A DNA stretch of 64,000 bases from Dictyophora rubrovolvata (GCA_029959195.1 CP114123.1:992001-1056000), one strand, 5' to 3'; counted from the stretch's first letter, positions 37,389 through 49,479 are shown. A program made the numbers and translations. Notes: a model not told the origin generated them from the letters alone.

Positions 37389-38611
37389 TTATGATGTGGG
37401 TACAGCCTTGATACCGGCTTCAGCCAATTTGGCAACTAGTTCGTCTACGCTGGCAACCTAAGAGATATTTAAAATTCAGGGGTGCCAAAACGTAACCATT
37501 AGGAGCGCTACCTTTGCTCCTCCTGCTCGCTTAGGAGGTTCCTGATACTTCAACACCTCTAATTTAGGAGAAAGATCAACCCCAAGGTCTTGAGGAGACA
37601 GTTTCTCAATTGGTTTCTTCTTAGCCTTCATAATATTCGGTAGCGATGCATATCTCGGTTCTAGATACGGATAAATGTGACAGTGGGTCAGTTCGTATTC
37701 ATTGCGCGGAGTTCCGCGAAATAGTGAAAGAAAAGGAAGAAGAAAGCAATGTAATTTACCATTCAATCTGGGAAAAAAAAGGTTTATGAGATTTCATGAT
37801 GATGGTGTGATTGATTTACGTTGTATTGTACTCACCGCAAGTCAGTCGTTATGACAGTGGGCAAACGACACGCAACTTCCTCGGAGCCGCCATCGACTTC
37901 TCGAACAACATTGACGGTCTTCTGATCCTCAGATATTGTCACTTTGCTAGCATACGTCGCCTGCGGCCAATCCATCAACCCAGCCAACATCTGACCCGTC
38001 TGACCTGCATCATCATCTATAGCTTGTTTACCCATTATGATGAGATCAATAGGCTCCTTCTGCTTCTCCCTCTGAACCAGTGCTTTGAGGGCTTTTGCAA
38101 TACCTAATGGTTCGGGAGTCAACGATTCGGGTATTTCGATGTGGATGGCGGAGTCCGCGCCCATTGCGAGAGCGGTGCGTAGTGTTTCTGACGCTTTGGT
38201 TGGACCGATTGTTATTGCTGTAATGTTGGTGATAACATCTTTGTTTCGTTCGCGTAGTCGGACGGCTTCTTCCACCGCTGCAAGAGTATGTTTCAGTGAG
38301 GACAGTCTGAATTTAATGTATACGGAGAACGTGCCTATTTCATCGAATGGATTCTAAGATTTTTGAGAAAAAGGCGAGAATAACCATTTGAAACGTTGTT
38401 ACAGTCTGGAGTTAACCCACCATGGAGTGCTTGACATTAGTATCAATCCCAGTACCATTGGGATTCACCCGGATCTTAACCGCATAATCAACACATCTGT
38501 TGGAGATAAAATTTGCGGGATAAACATACAAAAACATGATACAAGATTTGAAAGGACCTGCCGTTTGACGGGAACCAGCACCCGCAGTAGGTTTACTGGT
38601 GTTGGACGCAT
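37389..38611 (-). CDS. electron transfer flavoprotein subunit beta (unit 1, intact)
   Basis: ETF-beta pairs with ETF-alpha in the mitochondrial matrix and passes electrons from acyl-CoA dehydrogenases to ETF-QO. The start [17 protein letters not shown] is followed by [22 protein letters not shown], and [14 protein letters not shown]. The main exon (38275-37832 and beyond) holds [33 protein letters not shown] (AMP/FAD-site region) and ADLPTV-like [14 protein letters not shown]. It then gives [18 protein letters not shown] (recognition-loop region) and ends [12 protein letters not shown]-stop. Two introns seem to need GC-AG borders: the join KR|CVD (donor GCAGGT) and EI|AVEE (donor GCACGT). This is the only full-length copy of four. 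It is divergent from ZNG1 with 80 bp between start codons. Confidence 0.9.
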
Positions 38612-38691
38612 ACTACGACAGCGAGCGCCTCCGTAGGCAAGACCAGACGCCCGTTACGTGACGTCACAGCTCTTGCGACCTGCTTGCAGCT
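38612..38691. promoter_or_regulatory. 80-bp bidirectional promoter with CRE palindrome (unit 1)
   Basis: The whole spacer between the ETF-beta and ZNG1 start codons is 80 bp. It contains TTACGTGACGTCACAG, in which TGACGTCA (38659-38666) is a perfect CRE/ATF-type bZIP site overlapping an ACGTG core. The same block recurs in unit 2 (TGACGGCA, 48117-48124), unit 3 (TGACGTCA, 51497-51504) and unit 4 (TGATGTCA, 57705-57712). Confidence 0.7.
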
Positions 38692-40369
38692 ATGGAGGAC
38701 GAAATTCCGTCAGTAGAGACTAGCTACGTATCCGTCTAACTGATCTCACTTTATTAAAAGAGTTCTTATTGAACCGACTTCTATTGCGGAAGATGAAAAA
38801 AAAGTTCCCCTCACGCTAATTTGCGGTTTCCTGGGTGCAGGTCAGCAGCGTTTCAAACCAGTATGTTCATAACAGTTTAATCGCAGCATTTCGATCAGGC
38901 AAATCGACTTTGTTAAAGTAAGCGACTTCAATCGTGGTCATACGTACTTTGAGTTTGAGAGAATTTCAGGCGGATTCTTACGGAAAGACATGGATATCGA
39001 ATTGCCGTGATTATGAATGAATTTGGTGATACAGCGGTAAGCCTGTCTCCCATATAGATGCTATTTTCTAAATTCCGATAGGATATAGAATGTAAGCGTC
39101 ATACGTCTAATTGACAACGTCCAAAAGTTAGACATTTAAGGAACAGCGAAAGCAATCAAAGTCTCATCAGCTGATAAACCGGCTAATGACTTGAGCGACA
39201 CGACGGATGAGTTTCTCGAACTCCCGAATGGCTGTTTGTGTTGTAGCATAAAGGATACTGGAATTGCTGCTATTGAGAAATTAATGAGCCGGAAGGGTGC
39301 TTTTGATCATATTTTGCTTGAAACTACTGGTCTCGCCGATCCCGGTAAATGCCATCGGTTCCAGTTTGCACCGTTTTGGAATTAAGGGTTGAAATTTGTT
39401 TTTTAGGACCTATTGCCGCGATGTTTTGGAAAAACGAAGAATATGCTAAGCAATTAGGAAATGATATCTACCTGGATGGTGTAATTTGCGTAGTCGATGC
39501 CGTCTATGCTCCCAAGGTAGGGCACAAAGGGAAGTGTTCATGTTAAAGTCCCGCTAAAGGTTTGCCCCTATAGCAAATCGAACAAGATGAAACCTTGGAT
39601 GGAATCAAATTCAGCCTCAGGTAGGACCTCCTTTGTTGTCAGTTTTTTTTCTGAAACCTCACTGCCTTTATTTCTAGACAGATTGGTGCGGCGGATGCTA
39701 TTTTACTCAACAAAACAGATCTAGTCAAAGAAGACGCATTGGGCGTAGTGGAAAGCATGATTCGTGCTATTAATTCGGCAGCCCCTGTTTATCGAACAAG
39801 TCATGCCCAAATCGATCTTTCTAAGGTTATGGGTATAAAAGCCTATAGCGACGGCATACGAACGATCTTGAATGTTCGTGATGATGTACATTCGGATCAT
39901 GAGCACAAGCACGATCATGATCATGATCATCCGCATCCACATGCACATTCGTCATCGTTTGACGGCATTTCGAACATTATCGTCCATCTGCCTGGACCGT
40001 TGAAGGAAAATCAAATTGAAGACTTGGATAATTGGATACGAAGTGTTTTGTGGGATCGCGTTATTCCCGAACATATTTCATCCCCCGCCGTGAGCTTTTC
40101 TCATTTGTTCTTGATATAACTGGAGAAATGAATCGAATGTGTTATTTATATAGTCATCTCCGACTTTGGAAGTTCTCCGTTGTAAAGGAATATGGTGGGA
40201 CGTAAAAGGAAAACAGTTCCTTTTACAAGGTGTCAGAGAGCTGTATGATATATCCGAATTGACGATAGGAGCGACAAACCAAGAAGAGCGTTCAGGAAAA
40301 TTGGTATTCATCGGCAGAGGATTGACAAAGGATGTACGCGATAGCCTTAGCAAGATAGTTCAAATATGA
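38692..40369 (+). CDS. ZNG1: ZNG1-type zinc-delivery GTPase, CobW/COG0523 family (unit 1, intact)
   Basis: ZNG1 (CBWD) proteins are G3E GTPases that hand zinc to methionine aminopeptidase 1. Exon 1 is 17 nt (MEDEIP), and exon 2 goes on [20 protein letters not shown]. Walker A GFLGAGKSTLL is split by an intron. Then come [13 protein letters not shown], the metal motif [10 protein letters not shown] (CxCC), [20 protein letters not shown] (Walker B region), DVVCVVDA-like [13 protein letters not shown], and NKTDLV (guanine specificity). A His/Asp loop at about 39898-39948 ([19 protein letters not shown]) may bind zinc. The C-terminal CobW domain reads [16 protein letters not shown] and [16 protein letters not shown], ending SKIVQI-stop. 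About nine short introns all keep frame. The N-terminal IPVLIEP resembles the partner-binding motif of the family but lacks its Cys. Confidence 0.9.
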
Positions 40370-42190
40370 TGTTGTGAAAATAATAGTTGGAATTGGTGCC
40401 GTGGAAAATTGAATGGAGATGGGAAACTATTCGCTTCCGTCTCCATACACTGTCGTTTAGGGTATCTTCTATCGGACGCGGCTCGTCGCCGGTAAACGAC
40501 GCCCGTCGACTCATTTTAGTAAAGTTCTTATGCGAATTCAGACTGGTCGCTTTCGTCCCATTTTCCAGATTCGTCACAACTACTCACAAGAAATGCATAC
40601 ACTTGTATCACAAGAAGCATGAAACGATACAAAAAATAGCTTGGTTCAAAAAAAGAGATATAATCCGTTCCTCGCTAGACAGCGAGTATAGTAGCATCGA
40701 CGTTAAAAACTTGATCATTCCATGTAATGGATGCGGCTTGTATCGTATGTTGACAAGTCTAAATGAATATCGTGTGGACATGGATATAATGTCCAAATTG
40801 TGGATTATTGACAGAGTGTGATGGCAGCCGTCGAATTGGTCGTCTGCACTTGTCCGTCGAAACAAAATGTGAGTGCGAGGGGGATTCTTGCACCTTCAGG
40901 AATGGTAAGGTAAGGAGGAGGAGGTCTTGACTCATTGTTGGTTATCTAGAAAGGTAATGTCGCAGATAAGTTTCCGACTTGCATACTGATGCTGTACTAT
41001 TTTATTTCCTTAAGCTGTATAAGAACCAAGCCCGTAACGTCAATATCAATTTGAAGGAAAAGGATTCCTCGCCGTTGCAACAAGAATAATAAAAGTGGCT
41101 ATTCAGTGGGAAGTCAGCATTGAAGTTCATTAACAAGATAGCAAAGTGAGGGAAGTATACACGCTTGTGCCTGCGATTCAAGAAGAAAGGTAAAGAAGAA
41201 AGTGAAATAGTTAGAACCTGATCACCTGCTGAAAATAATTACGGCAGTTCGGTACGCCTAAGTCGCCTTCCTGCAGTCTTTGACAGCTGAAAGCCAGGGA
41301 TGGCCCTATGTTTGCCTTTGATTGAGGTGATGTTCACATTTCGACTGGCTGAAACTGTGGGGCAGGATAAGGTCCAGTCCAAGCTGTAATCAGAGTCAAC
41401 TAGTGATGAGGCGCCTGGATCGTTCTTCAACCAGAGCAGAACGTTGAGCGAAAAACGAAAAATGGCAAAATGACAAAGATGACAAACGAATCCCGACCCC
41501 GACAACCTCAACTCAATCCATTGCACGTGCAAAACATAGACTCGGATAGCGATTATCATCCGGACCTACCTCACCGCGCGGAAGAAATAGAAGTCCGAAG
41601 GACCAAGTTGAAAAAGCACAGGCAACCCGACAAAAGCAGGATGGACCTGGCTAAAGCTTGGATGCGTCGGTCTCAGAAAGATTCTTCTCCCTACTTGGCT
41701 TCGATGGGATGTCTTCTATCAGTGCTCGAGTAAGTTGTCGCCAACGAGCAACGAGTCCGAATGTCGAGTTTATGTAAAAATGATTATAAATGATTCCCGA
41801 GTTGAGTCTCGTGGTTCTGTTAGAACGTTTTCCGACGTTTTGGAGTGAAGAACCCAAAGGGATGAAAGAAAAATTGACGCCTAATGACAATCACCTGGGT
41901 AACACCGAAACTTTGAATACTAGTAGTCTGCACCGTAACTTGCAACACTTTCAGTCTTAAATAAATAAGTGGCAATCTCTTGGCAATCTCGTGAAATAAA
42001 ATGCCTAAGCCTGAGGCTCATCGGAACAGATCATCGACATTGACTCATGAGACAGATAAAGAAAATAAATATACGGAAAGAACAAGACAAAATCTGAGGC
42101 AAACAATAACATTTCAAAAAATCCCAATGACAGACTAAAATGTTAACTCATTTGGCCCAACATCAAGTAAAGATCACATACGGAAATGTT
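40370..42190. other. region between ZNG1 and the DUF6533 gene of unit 1
   Basis: No intact gene is called. About 40800-40925 on the minus strand is the counterpart of the 95-codon frame at 49192-49479 in unit 2, but here it is shifted. A plus-strand frame at 41470-41733 (88 codons, charged, with DSDSDYHPDLPHRAEE) has a decayed counterpart at about 50456-50590 in unit 2; it may be a relic exon of an unknown gene. Confidence 0.45.
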
Positions 42191-43905
42191 CTAGTCCTCA
42201 TCAGCTTGAATGACATCCGCAGATCCAGGTAGATTATTGTCTCCAGCTTCCTCCTCCACGTTTCTTTCTTCAGGAGTGGCCATTTCCACAAGGAAGGATT
42301 GGTGCACGTGTTGAAGAACATTCGATAATTGAAGCGGTGGTAAAGACATTTGGCTAGCTTCGATTTTGGCCGAATTAAGGCGACGAAGATCCAGAGTGAA
42401 ATCGGTCACTAAAATTGATGACAGACTTGTGATATATGTAATAGGTCAGTGATAAGAGGATATGAATTGAAACATCAACCTCACGAATTTTGCATGAGAG
42501 TATAACTCTGTGGCACAAGAGACTGGGTGGACTAATCGGGTTTAGTTAATGAACATGTGTGAGAACAAATGTAATTACAGTTTGAAGCTAGAAAAACATA
42601 ACAACTCAAATTCTCAGATTATAATATCATTACACAATCAAAAACTTACCCATGTAATGAGTACATTAGCAATACCAGTGGTGACAACAAAGCTTGTAAA
42701 TTCATGATAAATTATGAGTTAATCAACACAGAAATTGAGTGCCTACCAACATCTTAATATACCTGTAAATTGCTCAATAACCCCTGTTCTAAAACTCACT
42801 CAAACTCACTCTGTGTAAGAAGCACGGAAATGAGGCTACTACTACTTTGAATTCCATTGTTGCATTTTAGTCTCCATGTACCCCAGACTTTCCACATGCA
42901 AATGCCAAATATAAGCAAATCTGTGGAAACGGCGATGATATCCGAGATAAAGGTATCTAGGACCAGTTTTTCTGACACACATGCAAACTTAGAATGAACC
43001 AAACATTCAGAAATGAGCATGGGCCATACTGGTCATTGCATCACTTCAAAGTTTGTTAATGCATAAGGAACATGAAGATTGTGCATGAACTACAGACCTT
43101 GAATTACATCCATGAAATGCTATTATATCTATGAAACAAAGAGTAAGGTAATTGGCTTTATGATTTCAGGTTCTTACCATACAAACCCAAACTAAAGTAA
43201 GAAAAAAAACCAAAAGCCAAAGCCGAAATGAGGATTTTATTTCCTTCACATATTGAATATGCTCGAATGACCAACAAGCCTAAGGTGACTAATACATAAA
43301 TGCACTCGAAACAAGTAAATGATGTAACACAGACCTTGAATACCGATATAGGGCAAAAGAAAAATAATGTCTTGTACATCAGCAAGTATAATACATGACC
43401 TTCGAGTTTCTGTTATTTCAGTCGATCTCAGGTGTGTATTAGGATATTTTTACCTTTCAGACTTCGAGAAAATTGGAAATAACAATAATGAGAGCTTGCA
43501 AGTACGTGACTAAGGCTACACATATTCAACTCACTGAAATGAAGTCTATTGAGACGCTAAGTCCCTGGTAAATCAAAGTCCCGTATCTGGCGAAAATGTA
43601 CAACAGTGTAGGCAGATTGAATGGCCTGGACCATATATGCTCTTTTTCTCGGGAGAATGTTATCAGAGTAACATAGAAAAGAAGTGCTGGAGGTTTGCTA
43701 GCTTTGTAAGACATTTTTTTGAGTTGTCAGACTGCTCACCTGTTGAACTGCAACCAACTAAGGTAAAAGCGTAACTAATCCCATAATTAGATGAGATGTA
43801 ATGGCGTCGCACATAAAACAGAACTGCCACATACCTTTGATAAGCCTCTTGAATAATGTCTGCAGTGATATCGATAGCAGCTACGCTATTATTTGTGCTA
43901 TTCAT
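42191..43905 (-). CDS. DUF6533 membrane protein, copy 1 (unit 1)
   Basis: This is an agaricomycete DUF6533-type multi-pass membrane protein of unknown role. Exon 1 starts MNSTNNSVAAIDITADIIQE and ends in AYQ plus two bases. An 8-nt micro-exon (43740-43747, TTCAACAG) joins it to the exon beginning ALLFYVTLITFSREKEHIW, which gives the DUF6533 core up to LPTLLYIFARYG. Later exons carry CIYVLVTLGLLVIRAYSI, KILISALAFGFFSYFSL, VSTDLLIFGICMWKVWGTW and the last exon FTLDLRRLNSAKIEASQMS, ending VIQADED-stop at 42191. Copies 2 (52437-54163) and 3 (59365-61048) have the same splice pattern. The middle exon borders are the least certain. Confidence 0.7.
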
Positions 43906-44765
43906 GATATGGAAAGGATAAATGATATAGCGATTATGATTTGACCTCGGTGCTGTGAACTTGTAACCCTTACACGCAAAGAGCCCTTATTTAAATACGG
44001 TCTGAGTCATTATGTGTGTCAACCATCATGCATTAGACCTCTGGTGTCGCTTAAAAGGGAGGTTTTAAGCGGAGCGTGATGGTAGCACCAGATTGAAAGG
44101 AACCCAAGACCCACCACTGAAGTTGAGGTCGCATCTGATGCAAATACTAGAGCCTTCCAATGAAAAGGATTTTGCCATCAATGGTATGTTCATCTCATCA
44201 TCGTAGTGGGTTTCCTACATTAAGTTTGTGTGTCAGCTCCAGGGCACCAGTGCCACGCAGGAACATCAACGGTTGATATATATGCTTGCCGACCTTGAGC
44301 CCGAGTGGCAGTACCCGTTAAAAATCGGATGAATGCCGGTGGATACGGACTCATGAAGCTTGAAGAACTTGAGGTGCTGACTGCCTCAGCTATTTAAACC
44401 AGCCTGTTCGAGACACCCGGGCTTCCGGGAACTCTTATCAAGTGCGAACCAAATCACTCATGTGAAATAAATGTTGATTGACCGGATGAGAAGGGAAACC
44501 CTGTCAACGAGAACAAAATGGCTTTCATCAATCAACGCTTCACGTTACTTTCAGCCGGGGCCTTGGTCAATTTCACAAGTCCTTAACTCCGTTCGTGTTC
44601 CGCTTTCGTAACTGAGCTTCTCAATACCGATGTTGACGAAACTGAGTCTTTTTTTTTTTCAAGAAATGTGTATGCAAGGTACTAATAAATAATCCACAAA
44701 AAAATTCTCAACATACATTAAAATAACATAACATATCGGGCAATTCAACAATGAATGTCCTAGAC
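43906..44765. other. unit 1 spacer with an unrecognised plus-strand relic
   Basis: From about 44085 to 44660 the plus strand is homologous to 54350-54910 and 61160-61910 in units 3 and 4. Short coding-like pieces survive in different frames (for example PVNENKMAFINQRF and GALVNFTSP), matching PVNKNEMAFMNPHFKLL in unit 4. No frame is open throughout in any copy, and I do not recognise the parent gene. A T-run at 44649-44660 replaces the end of the unit 4 frame. Confidence 0.4.
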
Positions 44766-47700
44766 CTAGACTCCGACTCGCCAGACAGCAAGCAAAACCC
44801 GTTTAACAACGGATTTTCCACGACGAAGGTTTATCAATGAAGTACGTTTATTCGCAAGATGAGCTTGATCCTATCGAACATAAGAAATCAGCACCCATGG
44901 ACCATTGACACTCCTACTTTAAACTCACCGAACTCTGTCCCATAGGCAAATGCAGCCCAGGACATCCAAATTCTTTCTCTAAAAACGGCACAGAAGGGAT
45001 AGACTAAAAAATTCAACAACCTCAATAATCCAAACACCAAAAACCAACGTATCTTATCCCAATCCGCGAAGGCTTAACACTCCACTCTTCTTCCACAGCC
45101 CTCTCAAGAATCTTAAAATACTGACTTTCCAAATTACCTAACCACCAATCCGCCGTCCTCTCAATACTAACTTGCCAATGGTGTTCGTACTTTGAGAGTA
45201 TTACTAGACCGAGGCTTTCCAAAACTTTCCTTAACATGCGCAACAAGCGCACTGCTCCTTACCGTCTCCGCTTTCTAATCTGGTACAACCCGGATTGACA
45301 CTTTTGCGCGAACTCCAGCTGGTATAACAGTAGAATCTATGATCAACGAACATTAACCATTTTGTTTTTCACGAATTCAGGTGCACGCACTTCCGGGACT
45401 GGACGTCTCAACACTATGCACGCTGAAACTGGGCTCGCTCCATCGAGATAAAAGCGATTCGGCAGATTTATTTGTTAGATTAGATAAGAGGTAAATAGCT
45501 GGTTCTCAGCTTGCGTACGCTGACGAACGTGGTCGTCCCAAAAAATGAAAAATCAGAAGAAGAAAACGTTAAGTATTGGGGACGGCGGGGATATACAAAA
45601 TCCGGGAATAAGCACTTTTCTATCCCCATAAACAAGTCCAGCAAGAATTTTAACCTCTAACGAGAAACTAGATTAATGAACGGTTTATTTTACAAATATC
45701 AAAGAGCATACACGTCGCACATCGGTTCGTCAACACTTCCACCTTCCAACACCCGAGTGTAAATCAGGACCGGAATTATACACGTCAATAGTAGCGTGAA
45801 CTACGCCCCGCAATCCATACGTTATACAAGGCGTATCTTCACCGATCCAATCCGAACTACTACACTCCAATCAGACCCCGGTGCGTAACATGCAATTTTT
45901 CTTATCTAACCAACGGGGCATCAATCTCTCCAATAGAGTCCTACCCAAATTCAACACGTAAACGTCAGCGTCAGGATTAACTTGAAACCCACCTTATACT
46001 CTCTAACAACCCACCACTCCCAGTCTCCTTCTCCTCTTTTATCAAAAATACAACAACACACTCTAACAAACGACGTCTCAACAAATCAAGCAGCATAGCA
46101 ACGGCTAAAATAGGACCTTTATTATCGGACACACCACGTCCGTATAGATAGCCGTTCGTTCCTGTTAATTCGAATGTGCACGTTTTCCATGATCTGCGTG
46201 GGGCTGATATAACATCGTAGTGCCTAATTTAGAGAGAGAAAAACAATTAGGAGGTTTTAATGCGCACCCATAAAGAAGTATACGCGGTTTGGGTTTTTCG
46301 GATGCACCCAGTCCGAGTCCTTTAAACGTCATAACACAAGCTGCGGTAAACATGTTACTCATAGACTTGTTGATGATTTCCCAAATCTACACACCAAGTC
46401 ATTCGAGTTTACATAAAATCTGGGAGAGGAGAAACACGCACCTTGACATCGTTATCGTTTCCGCCGGTAATAAGACACCATACGTTTGGAGACCTGACTT
46501 CACCACGATCAGCCTTCTTCTCCCCTTCCTGTTGATATAGCAAAGGTTCCTGTAAAGGATATAATCGCGTGACGAGTGAGGATACAATTATCCCGGGGTG
46601 GGCGTGCCACGACGCTGTACATGCGAATTGGGCTGACCAACGCTATTGAAAAAGACGACGAGGCAGCTAGTTTTAGGCGGAATGTGTAAAGAATACTCTT
46701 GAATACGAACCTGAATCCAGCCTATTGGCGCAGCACGTGTACAAGTCCGTGTTAATCATAGACATAGCCAAAACATCTGAATTCTACAAAACAACTCTAT
46801 CAAAACCGAAAACCCCAAGATAGAAAACGGAATTACCTCTTGAGTCATAATAAGTCTAACAATACTCTTAGTCTCCAAATCCCAAGCGCCTTGTCAGCCG
46901 GCATATATCGTTCCGTGGCGTGCAACCAGTGACAAAACGCCACCTTGATTGCATTCAAAGGTATCTAATAAAACAGGACCTTGCGGCGTGCTGCTTCCAT
47001 ATTTTAATGGATTCATCCCCACTGCCGGCTATGAGTGAAACACCAGCGTCAGCATCAGCATTAGCCTGAGTTCTGGCATTTGTTGTCGGTCGGTTATACA
47101 ATAAATATATCCATAATGGGCTGAATGCAGGATATTTTGGGGGAGAACTTGTAGGACACGTGGAGTGTGTGAGTGCGCTGCTGGAGTAAAAAACCCTAAT
47201 TGGGTCGGTGGAGTGACAGATTGAGCGAGCGAGAGGACGGGACGACCGAGACGAGGGGTGTTATCGAAAAAGTGGTGCCATTGTTTGCGGTCGAATGCCA
47301 GACCGGTGTCCCCGGTTTCGCTGTCTCCATCTCCATTTATTGGTCGAATGACGCCCAGTGGTTGTCTAGCGGTAGTGGTGGTGGTGGTGGTGGTGGTAGA
47401 TCGGTTCTTGGAACCTGATGCTGGCAGCGACGACGGGTAGCTCTGAGAGATCGTACCATTGTAGACTGGTGTTTTGACAGTCAAAATAGAGTGTGTTGAG
47501 TGTGTGTGAATATACGAGTGAGAAGATGTCGCCAGCGGAGGTGTCGAGGTGTCGAGTAAGGATGTAGTAGCAAGGAAGGTCTCGCGTGGACCATATCCTG
47601 ACTGTGCTGTCGCCTGTAGAATACTTAGTACACAGGTCGAAAAGAGTTTGTTGAGAACATACTGGACGAGCTAAACAGCCATTCACTCTCTCTGTCAATC

Positions 47701-47854
47701 TCCAATCCTAACACTGAGCTCGTGTGATGGTGGTGGGGCTTGAAGTTTGAAGAGTATGACTGAGACGCGGCGGGGGAGGGTCGAGTGGTGCTGGAGACAG
47801 AGGCGGGGTGATGAGTGAATTGCATGTGTCAGAGATGGGACAGGTCATGGACAT
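44766..47854 (-). pseudogene. DUG2: DUG2-like WD40 + M20 peptidase, damaged copy (unit 1)
   Basis: DUG2 is a subunit of the DUG glutathione-degrading complex, with N-terminal WD40 repeats and a C-terminal M20 metallopeptidase domain. WD40 pieces read VLGLEIDRESEWLFSSS, DSTVRIWSTRD and AGDIFSLVYSHTLNTLYFD. The peptidase part reads RILLYG, HYDVISAPRRSWKTCTFELTG and GYLYGRGVSDNKGPILAVA (metal-site region), then GEDTPCITYGLRGVVHATID. The tail is DQAHLANKRTSLINLRRGKS. Damage: the N-terminus has lost a WD40 segment, apparently by collapse between two VLGL repeats; an extra G near 45745 shifts the frame after LHSGV; and the usual EGEEE motif reads IKEEKETGS. Poly-His/Thr coding CCA repeats lie at 47385-47400. 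Confidence 0.7.
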
Positions 47855-47984
47855 GGAACTGAGGCGTACATACAATATCTGAAGCCGAAGCACTCCTCCT
47901 CCTTATCCCCATTGAAACGCTGCTCCAAGAGTCAGAGTAAAAATACATGAGACGGAACCAAAATGGCGAACTCCGTGCCTGAAC

Positions 47985-48100
47985 ATGGTGTCAATCCCAG
48001 TACCATCGGGATTCACCCGAATCTTTACCGCATAGTCGACACTTGCAAGTGGGTTGCCAGTGGTGTTGGACGCGTTTTGTTGCGCCTACGTAAGCAAGAC
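47985..48100 (-). pseudogene. ETF-beta fragment (unit 2)
   Basis: Only sequence matching the unit 1 exon for [15 protein letters not shown] (unit 1 about 38440-38490) and the flank of the first exon survives. The catalytic and FAD-site exons are missing. Confidence 0.65.
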
Positions 48101-48116
48101 CAGACGCCCTTTACGT

Positions 48117-48124
48117 GACGGCAG
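48117..48124. promoter_or_regulatory. degenerate CRE site (unit 2)
   Basis: TTACGTGACGGCAG stands in place of TTACGTGACGTCACAG of unit 1; the palindrome is broken while the ACGTG core is kept. Confidence 0.45.
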
Positions 48125-48131
48125 CTGCTAT

Positions 48132-48885
48132 ATGGAGGACGAAATTCCGTAAGTAGAGACCAGCTAGTATCTGTCCACTGATCTCACTTTAAGCTCTTGT
48201 TGAAGCGAATTCTCTGTGGAAGATGAAGATTCGCAAAAAAAAAAAGGCTCCCCTCACGCTAATCTGCGGTTTTACGGGTGCAGCTTTTATCAGTATGTTC
48301 GTAACAACTCAACCAAGCATTGTTATCAGGAAAATCAACCTTGATAAAGTATTTGAAATTGATACTACTTACGCATAGTCTGAATCTAAGAGAAATCCAG
48401 GCGTATCCTAACAGAAAGACATGGATATAGAATTGTCATGATCATGAACAATGAATTTGGTGATACAGTTGTAAGCCTGTCTCCCATATAGACGTTATTC
48501 TCTAGATTCTGATAGGATATAGAATGTAAGCGTCATATGATGTATATCTAATTGACAACGTCCAAAAGTTAGGCATTTAAGCATATTTCATCCCCCACCG
48601 CCACCGTGAGCTTTTCTCATTTGTTCTTAGTATAACTCGAGAAGTGAATTGAATGTATTATTTATATAGTCATCTCCAACTTTGGAAGTTCTCCGTTGTA
48701 AAGGAATATGGTGGGACGTAAAAGGAAAACAGTTCCTTTTACAAGGTGTCAGAGAGCTGTATGATATATCCGAATTGACGATAGGAGTGACAAACCAAGA
48801 AGAGCGTTCAGGAAAATTGGTATTCATCGGCAGAGGATTGACAAAGGATGTACGCGATAGCCTTAGCAAGATAGTTCAAATATGA
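48132..48885 (+). pseudogene. ZNG1 fragment, internally deleted (unit 2)
   Basis: The 5' part (ATG at 48132, then the leader and P-loop exons) is diverged from unit 1. At about 48570-48585 the sequence jumps to the last exon; roughly 0.9 kb of unit 1 (about 39140-40072), including the CxCC motif and NKTD, is missing. The last exon ([16 protein letters not shown] to SKIVQI) differs from unit 1 by a single residue (GVTNQ for GATNQ). The GTPase core is lost, so a working enzyme is not expected. Confidence 0.75.
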
Positions 48886-49191
48886 TGTTGTGAAAATAAT
48901 AGTTGGAATTGGTGCCGTGGAAAATTGAATGGAGATGGGAAACTATTCGCTTCCGTCTCCATACACTGTCGTTTAGGGTATCTTCTATCGGACGCGGCTC
49001 GTCGCCAGTAAACGACCGCCCGTCGACTCATTTTAGTAAAGTTCTTACGCGAATTCAAACTGGTCGCTTTAGTCCCATTTTCCAGATTCGTCACAACTGC
49101 TCACAAGAAATGCATACATTTGTATCACAAGAAGCATGAAACGATACAAAAAATAGCTTGGTTCAAAAAAAGAGATATAATCCGTTCCTCG

Positions 49192-49479
49192 CTAGACAGC
49201 GAGTATAGTAGCATCGACGTTAAAAACTTGACCATTCCATGTAATGGATGCGGCTTGTATCGTATGTTGACGAGTCCAAATGAATATCGTGCGGACATGG
49301 ATATAATGTCCAAACTGTGGACTATTGACAGAGAGCGTGACGGTAGCCGTCGAATTGGTCGTCTGCACTTGTCCGTCGAAACGAAATGTGAGTGAGAGGG
49401 GGATTCTTGAACCTTCAGGAATGGTAGGGTAAGGAGGAGGAGGAGGTCTGAATCTCAAAAGGAGGTCTTGAGAACTCAT
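49192..49479 (-). CDS. hypothetical 95-residue protein (unit 2)
   Basis: Unknown. The frame starts MSSQDLLLRFRPPPPPYPTI and continues with a Thr/Val-rich stretch (TNSTATVTLSVNSPQFG) and WNGQVFNVDATILAV. In unit 1 the matching region (about 40800-40925) lacks two bases inside the TLSVN segment and is also shortened near the start, so this frame is open only in unit 2. It could equally be a chance survivor. Confidence 0.3.
   Translation of the reverse strand: MSSQDLLLRFRPPPPPYPTIPEGSRIPLSLTFRFDGQVQTTNSTATVTLSVNSPQFGHYIHVRTIFIWTRQHTIQAASITWNGQVFNVDATILAV

Noticed and set aside
41239-41559. 106-codon minus-strand frame in unit 1
   Set aside because: No motif, and the aligned unit 2 sequence is largely replaced; not supported.
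47384-47400. GGT/ACC simple repeat suspected as a minisatellite or CRISPR-like array
   Set aside because: It is a short trinucleotide run inside the DUG2-like relic; no spacers or longer repeat units exist.
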